In this document: piece by piece, positions 63,701-64,000 of the stretch | Layout: each line of letters begins with the position of its first letter | Position numbering within the stretch: position 1 is the first letter of the stretch | Source of the DNA: Strongylocentrotus purpuratus | Lineage: Eukaryota; Echinodermata; Echinoidea; Camarodonta; Strongylocentrotidae | NCBI RefSeq assembly: GCF_000002235.5 | Contig: NW_022145604.1 | Coordinates: forward strand, 4,459,577-4,523,576 | Direction of reading: 5' to 3' | DNA length: 64,000 bases | Position numbers and translations under genes: made by a program | The notes under the pieces: generated by a model | Databases searched by the model: none | The model's input: only the letters and a program-made list of their open reading frames with translations | What the model was told of the DNA's origin: nothing

Positions 63701-63942
63701 GATTAATATATTTAAAAAAAGAAATTGTCGGGTGAGGAGGCATGTTTTAACATAGTTACTTTGAAATGGTCCAGAGTTTATTATTGTAATTATTGTTATT
63801 ATTATCATTATTGTTATATTTATTGTGATAATCATTATCATCATTATTATAATTATCATTATTATCCAGGGACAACACAACACGAACTTGTTCTGGACGT
63901 GGAGAATGCATCTGTGGGAAATGTGTCTGTGACAACACTGGG
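29430..63942 (+). CDS. ITGB-like: Integrin beta subunit gene, 5' two thirds (16 coding exons, continues past window)
   Basis: Integrin beta chains pair with alpha chains at the cell surface and bind matrix or cell ligands in a cation-dependent way. Joining exons 29430-29526, 38998-39086, 46196-46291, 51292-51376, 52782-52913, 53534-53630, 54883-54967, 55557-55643, 57195-57278, 57805-57885, 58514-58609, 59915-60004, 60601-60785, 62524-62608, 63261-63406 and 63870-63942 gives 536 codons without a stop, with matching phases at every junction. Order: signal peptide (1-32), PSI (about 33-82), hybrid part 1 (about 83-135), beta-I domain (about 136-375), hybrid part 2 (about 376-453), I-EGF1 (about 454-513), start of I-EGF2. 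MIDAS is D147-x-S149-x-S151; ADMIDAS D154/D155 and D274; SyMBS D186, N238, D240, P242, E243. The beta-I sequence resembles the beta1/2/7 group from memory; orthology to a named invertebrate beta chain is not resolved. The C-terminal part lies outside the window. Confidence 0.95.
29973..31281. repeat. Tandem duplication of about 300 bp, first copy split by an insertion
   Basis: Copy 1 is 29973-30269 plus 30928-30954; copy 2 is 30955-31281. Shared blocks include agaaattaagcatataacga, ggtgcactttcattttagca and cccgctatgaagagtgttc; both copies end with gatggacagcttatg. Copy 2 lacks the 656-bp insert, so the insertion came after the duplication or hit only one copy. Confidence 0.85.
30270..30925. 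mobile_element. Tc1/mariner-like foldback element, 656 bp, with 197-bp arms
   Basis: The ends are CAGTGTGAGTC...GACTCACACTG flanked on both sides by TA (30268-30269 and 30926-30927), the target-site pattern of Tc1/mariner transposons. Arms 30270-30466 and 30729-30925 are each 197 bases and about four fifths identical as inverted copies. The 262-bp centre has no transposase frame, so the element is non-autonomous. Confidence 0.85.
31926..31965. repeat. (ATT)n microsatellite
   Basis: About 12 ATT units; the sequence after it (gccaatcataaaagcacaat) looks like the end of an interspersed repeat in reverse. Confidence 0.9.
34441..34610. repeat. Dispersed repeat family C, copy 1
   Basis: Shares caaaacttgcactgaatgtt, caagattac and cccgacacca with 38540-38755 in the same order. 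Confidence 0.65.
35271..35369. repeat. (TC)n microsatellite
   Basis: About 100 bases of CT with CCT and CGCT interruptions, encoding spurious Ser/Leu repeats. Confidence 0.95.
36169..36303. repeat. Dispersed repeat family A, copy 2
   Basis: Partner of 5816-5970, inside integrin intron 1. The 85 bases before it (36085-36168) share gggactacgcg and ggtccaaata with 37185-37290, so the family probably extends further upstream. Confidence 0.7.
37185..37290. repeat. Fragment related to dispersed family A flank
   Basis: Shares gggactacgcg and ggtccaaata blocks with 36085-36168. The minus-strand translations of both places share FGPD and SRSPIY, which could be a trace of an old coding element or simply nucleotide homology. 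Confidence 0.4.
38540..38755. repeat. Dispersed repeat family C, copy 2
   Basis: Partner of 34441-34610, about 4.1 kb away in the same intron and orientation; contains an A13 run and ends 240 bases before exon 2. Confidence 0.65.
38998..39086 (+). CDS. ITGB-like: Integrin beta exon 2: PSI domain
   Basis: Acceptor ctcctag precedes the exon and gtaagt follows. It encodes residues 33-62 (residue 33 is split with exon 1). Cysteines C40, C46, C49, C56 and C59, with the W58-C59 pair, match the plexin-semaphorin-integrin (PSI) knot at the N-terminus of integrin beta chains. The exon ends in phase 0 and is followed by a 7109-bp intron that opens with ATT and AGT microsatellites. Confidence 0.92.
39154..39236. 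repeat. (AGT)n microsatellite
   Basis: About 18 AGT units followed by degenerate copies, just after exon 2. Confidence 0.95.
39868..39985. mobile_element. Foldback miniature element (118 bp)
   Basis: TTAGGGACTTTTAGATTTGC at the left end is a perfect inverted copy of the right end (39966-39985). The inner arms also pair (gtggactgatacg, gacgtccgtt against their mirrored versions) apart from a short insertion, so nearly the whole element folds on itself. A TA flanks both arms. Confidence 0.75.
40540..41040. repeat. Pyrimidine-rich low-complexity region
   Basis: Imperfect CTCC, TTCC and CCTC runs, including a C13 run at about 40587. It keeps long frames open on both strands without domain content. 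Confidence 0.8.
44147..44276. repeat. Foldback element (130 bp)
   Basis: GGATCACTTC at the left is matched by GAAGTGATCC at the right, and inner blocks (gaagtccgc against gcggattcaac) are mirrored with mismatches. Possibly a miniature inverted-repeat element. Confidence 0.5.
45080..45440. repeat. Imperfect (AGTAGA)n tract
   Basis: About 360 bases of diverged gtagaagtagtagat-type repeats. Confidence 0.85.
46196..46291 (+). CDS. ITGB-like: Integrin beta exon 3: end of PSI, start of hybrid domain
   Basis: Acceptor ttcttcttccag and donor gtaagt bound 32 codons (residues 63-94), phase 0 at both ends. RRCD and the AGCG motif supply C69 and C80, the last PSI cysteines, as in other beta chains (one further PSI cysteine pairs with the stalk). 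N82-I-T is a possible N-glycosylation site. The following intron is exactly 5000 bp as delimited here. Confidence 0.92.
46405..46608. mobile_element. Terminal-inverted-repeat miniature element (204 bp)
   Basis: TGAACACGAGGCGTCATTT at the left and AAATAACGCCTCGTGTTCA at the right are inverted copies with 18 of 19 matches. There is no coding capacity. Flanking gaactttatca and gaactttacca hint at a duplicated target, but they do not abut the ends. It starts 113 bp after exon 3. Confidence 0.7.
48125..48296 (+). repeat. SINE tail fragment with (ATT)n
   Basis: cacctggtaggaatttattc, then gagcgctatacaagaaccca and ATT repeats: the usual 3' part of tRNA-derived SINEs with a trinucleotide tail. Its end resembles that of the element ending near 21830. 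Confidence 0.5.
48431..48725. repeat. Dispersed repeat family B, copy 2
   Basis: Same family as 22693-22980, same orientation; begins tacaaatgaccccaaatatc and ends with the cccatgcgcagattgtatct block. Confidence 0.75.
48801..49070. repeat. Dispersed repeat family B, copy 3 (tandem to copy 2)
   Basis: Starts with gtacaaatgacccccaaata, 370 bases after copy 2, and follows the same block order. Copies 2 and 3 form a direct tandem pair in integrin intron 3. Confidence 0.75.
51292..51376 (+). CDS. ITGB-like: Integrin beta exon 4: hybrid domain part 1
   Basis: Encodes residues 95-122, phase 0 to phase 1, with acceptor ttccaatag and donor gtaagt. The segment [14 protein letters not shown] matches the usual run of hybrid-domain strands just ahead of the beta-I domain. 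The following intron is 1405 bp and carries a 160-bp inverted-repeat element and a G17 run. Confidence 0.93.
51566..51725. mobile_element. Inverted-repeat miniature element (160 bp)
   Basis: ATTCACCTGTTACGAAT at the left is a perfect inverted copy of ATTCGTAACAGGTGAAT at the right; inner agtcagaat/attctgact blocks pair as well. It lies in the intron after exon 4. Confidence 0.7.
51856..51872. repeat. G17 homopolymer
   Basis: Seventeen G residues in a row. Confidence 0.9.
52782..52913 (+). CDS. ITGB-like: Integrin beta exon 5: hybrid strand and MIDAS of the beta-I domain
   Basis: Encodes residues 123-166 (phase 1 to 1). The motif [16 protein letters not shown] carries the metal-ion-dependent adhesion site D147-x-S149-x-S151 and the adjacent ADMIDAS aspartates D154 and D155. 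All positions that coordinate the ligand-binding cation here are intact, so the domain should be able to bind ligand. Donor gtaagt; 620-bp intron follows. Confidence 0.97.
53222..53340. repeat. Dispersed repeat with telomere-like runs (copy 2)
   Basis: Same layout as the element at 1690-1810: degenerate CCTAA/CCTTA runs followed by a related tail. It lies in the intron after integrin exon 5. Confidence 0.5.
53534..53630 (+). CDS. ITGB-like: Integrin beta exon 6: beta-I domain
   Basis: Encodes residues 167-198, phase 1 to 2, acceptor tacag, donor gtaagt. [13 protein letters not shown] is a hallmark strand of the beta-I domain; D186 corresponds to the first SyMBS residue (D158 in human beta3 mature numbering). 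The 1252-bp intron after it carries a GA-rich microsatellite. Confidence 0.96.
53915..54009. repeat. GA/GATA microsatellite
   Basis: Mixed GAGA and TAGA repeats in the intron after exon 6. Confidence 0.9.
54883..54967 (+). CDS. ITGB-like: Integrin beta exon 7: specificity-determining loop
   Basis: Encodes residues 199-227 (residue 199 shared with exon 6), ending in phase 0. The specificity-determining loop is C204-T-G-C207, i.e. only two residues between the paired cysteines, whereas vertebrate beta1 and beta3 have five or six. A following PHGF stretch matches the P-F/Y-G-F type motif after the loop. Donor gtaagt; intron of 589 bp. Confidence 0.93.
55557..55643 (+). CDS. ITGB-like: Integrin beta exon 8: SyMBS residues
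   Basis: Encodes residues 228-256, phase 0 at both ends. [17 protein letters not shown] holds N238, D240, P242 and E243, the SyMBS ligands (E243 also serves the MIDAS). N232-T-T is a possible glycosylation site. The donor is gtatga, weaker than most in the gene. A degraded copy of the last bases of this exon lies about 260 bp downstream in the intron. Confidence 0.96.
55881..55965 (+). pseudogene. Degraded copy of the exon 8 / intron 8 border
   Basis: ttgtatgcacattgctgttc then atggggatagcatccaaaga aligns with exon 8's end and the adjacent intron at 55618-55705. The shared downstream block is tgtcattta. The donor GT is lost in the copy and the Cys codon is replaced by His. It is a short segmental duplication and not a working exon. 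Confidence 0.6.
56676..56738. repeat. (TC)n microsatellite
   Basis: About 30 CT units in intron 8. Confidence 0.95.
57195..57278 (+). CDS. ITGB-like: Integrin beta exon 9: beta-I domain core
   Basis: Encodes residues 257-284 ([19 protein letters not shown]...FHFAGDGR), phase 0 at both ends, acceptor tttgacag, donor gtaagt. The hydrophobic strand LVIFTTDA and the FHFAGDG loop are diagnostic; D274 is the distal ADMIDAS ligand. A 526-bp intron made largely of TC microsatellite follows. Confidence 0.97.
57521..57675. repeat. (TC)n microsatellite in intron 9, first block
   Basis: CT repeats with TATC and GTCT interruptions. Confidence 0.95.
57741..57799. repeat. (TC)n microsatellite abutting the exon 10 acceptor
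   Basis: About 26 CT units ending five bases before the acceptor AG; it forms the pyrimidine tract of that splice site. Confidence 0.95.
57805..57885 (+). CDS. ITGB-like: Integrin beta exon 10: beta-I domain
   Basis: Encodes residues 285-311, phase 0. [14 protein letters not shown] is a strongly conserved integrin beta signature. The acceptor tatctcttatcag sits directly after a TC microsatellite, which supplies its pyrimidine tract. Donor gtaagt; intron 628 bp. Confidence 0.97.
58397..58465. repeat. (GAT)n-like tract
   Basis: Imperfect GAT repeats about 50 bases before exon 11. Confidence 0.85.
58514..58609 (+). CDS. ITGB-like: Integrin beta exon 11: beta-I domain
   Basis: Encodes residues 312-343, phase 0. 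[16 protein letters not shown] followed by IPIFAVT matches the conserved helix and strand near the end of the beta-I domain. The donor is gtcagt. The next intron (1305 bp) contains a piggyBac-like inverted-repeat element starting 50 bases after the exon. Confidence 0.96.
58660..59455. mobile_element. piggyBac-like non-autonomous element with TTAA ends
   Basis: TTAA is present at both ends (58660-58663 and 59452-59455). The inverted ends begin CCCTATTTAGCCCGGG, fitting the CCC start and TTAA target of piggyBac transposons. Near each end sits a G-run, ggcttctca, C-run module (G16/C11 left; G10/C20 right). The AT-rich middle has no transposase frame. Confidence 0.75.
59915..60004 (+). CDS. ITGB-like: Integrin beta exon 12: end of the beta-I domain
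   Basis: Encodes residues 344-373, phase 0. [14 protein letters not shown] and [10 protein letters not shown] match the last beta-I helix, which runs into the hybrid domain. The acceptor has a long T run before acag. The donor gttagt at 60005 is weaker than the gtaagg 93 bases downstream at 60098, which is also in frame. Confidence 0.94.
60005..60097 (+). other. Possible alternative in-frame extension of exon 12
   Basis: Reading on from exon 12 gives 31 further sense codons with no stop, ending in TNYD before a gtaagg donor; exon 12 itself ends in SNYD before gttagt. The last 21 bases (60077-60097) also follow a CAG at 60074-60076 and could act as a 7-codon microexon. Other integrin beta chains go directly from exon 12 type sequence to exon 13 type sequence, so the short form is the expected main transcript. 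Confidence 0.25.
60601..60785 (+). CDS. ITGB-like: Integrin beta exon 13: hybrid domain part 2
   Basis: The largest exon here, encoding residues 374-434 (phase 0 to 2). [10 protein letters not shown] continues the beta-I/hybrid junction; LSYRANC and [14 protein letters not shown] are the typical hybrid strands, and a cysteine in ERCVEGG completes the usual set. Acceptor ttacactttcag, donor gtaaac. The following intron (1738 bp) is rich in G/C runs and tandem GC modules. Confidence 0.96.
61278..61333. repeat. G18, G8 and C21 homopolymer cluster
   Basis: Long G runs followed by C21, able to form a strong hairpin; it opens the repeat-rich part of intron 13. Confidence 0.9.
61715..61735. repeat. 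G21 homopolymer
   Basis: Twenty-one G residues following ctggcgtaatgat. Confidence 0.9.
61831..62060. repeat. Tandem GC-rich module, about 95 bp, 2.4 copies
   Basis: ccctgagcttccgggggctc is repeated at 61831 and 61926, with a diverged copy at 62022. Each carries a gggggct...gccccct hairpin, and the first two are followed by gctcatctgaccgt. Likely the end region of an unidentified interspersed element. Confidence 0.7.
62524..62608 (+). CDS. ITGB-like: Integrin beta exon 14: end of hybrid domain, start of I-EGF1
   Basis: Encodes residues 435-463 (435 shared). [18 protein letters not shown] matches the I-x-P-x-G-F strand of the hybrid domain, then CECDCQ begins the cysteine-rich I-EGF stalk. 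Donor gtaagt; intron 652 bp with no recognisable element. Confidence 0.96.
63261..63406 (+). CDS. ITGB-like: Integrin beta exon 15: I-EGF1
   Basis: Encodes residues 464-511 plus two bases. The pattern [26 protein letters not shown] is a standard integrin EGF repeat with the CGxCxC core. Two N-glycosylation sequons (NST, NGT) occur. The donor is gttagt. A short open frame also reads through this exon in another frame and is not used. Confidence 0.95.
63605..63643. repeat. GA-rich tract and G run in intron 15
   Basis: gagagacagagagagacaga leads to a G9 run. Confidence 0.85.
63778..63866. repeat. (ATT/ATC)n tract abutting the exon 16 acceptor
   Basis: Imperfect ATT, ATC and GTT repeats run to within four bases of the acceptor AG, leaving a weak pyrimidine tract. 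Confidence 0.9.
63870..63942 (+). CDS. ITGB-like: Integrin beta exon 16: start of I-EGF2
   Basis: Encodes residues 512-536, phase 2 to 0. [18 protein letters not shown] is the first half of the second integrin EGF repeat. The acceptor is preceded by an ATT/ATC-rich microsatellite and has a poor pyrimidine tract. Donor gtaagc at 63943; the gene continues past the window edge. Confidence 0.94.
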
Positions 63943-64000
63943 GTAAGCTATAAAAACCATACTCTTTTAATGTATCTTAGATATCAATATGATGCATAAA

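Overview
This window reads as animal nuclear DNA: AT-rich, intron-rich, and loaded with microsatellites, long G/C homopolymers, tRNA-derived SINE-like repeats and small inverted-repeat elements. It looks like a marine invertebrate deuterostome, plausibly an echinoderm. That placement is an inference from general genome texture and from the protein's resemblance to beta-1-like integrins; no marker in the window fixes the species.

One gene can be supported. An integrin beta subunit lies on the + strand from the start codon at 29430 to the window edge. I reconstructed 16 coding exons (29430-63942) joined by GT-AG introns. All phases agree: 1608 coding bases, 536 codons, no internal stop. The product has a signal peptide, the PSI domain, the split hybrid domain, the complete beta-I (A) domain with MIDAS, ADMIDAS and SyMBS residues, I-EGF1 and the start of I-EGF2. 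The rest of the stalk, the transmembrane segment and the cytoplasmic tail must lie beyond 64000. The first three introns are long (9471, 7109 and 5000 bp); the others are 463-1738 bp.

Positions 1-29250 are upstream sequence where I find no convincing gene. They hold dispersed repeats, four tRNA-like SINE heads or bodies, microsatellites, and a 51-53 bp purine-rich minisatellite with a 360-bp higher-order duplication (about 7596-8475). The short open frames here are low-complexity or unsupported.

The introns hold most of the other structure: a 656-bp Tc1/mariner-like foldback element inserted into one copy of a tandem duplication (about 29973-31281); a piggyBac-like element flanked by TTAA with G/C homopolymers near both ends (58660-59455); short foldback elements at 39868, 44147, 46405 and 51566; several dispersed families; and partial copies of exon edges in introns 8 and 12. 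The intron 12 copy creates a competing in-frame splice donor. No CRISPR, operon, phage or bacterial-type system is present. I see no new multi-gene system; the most testable points are the exon-edge duplications, the short specificity-determining loop of the integrin, and the nested elements.
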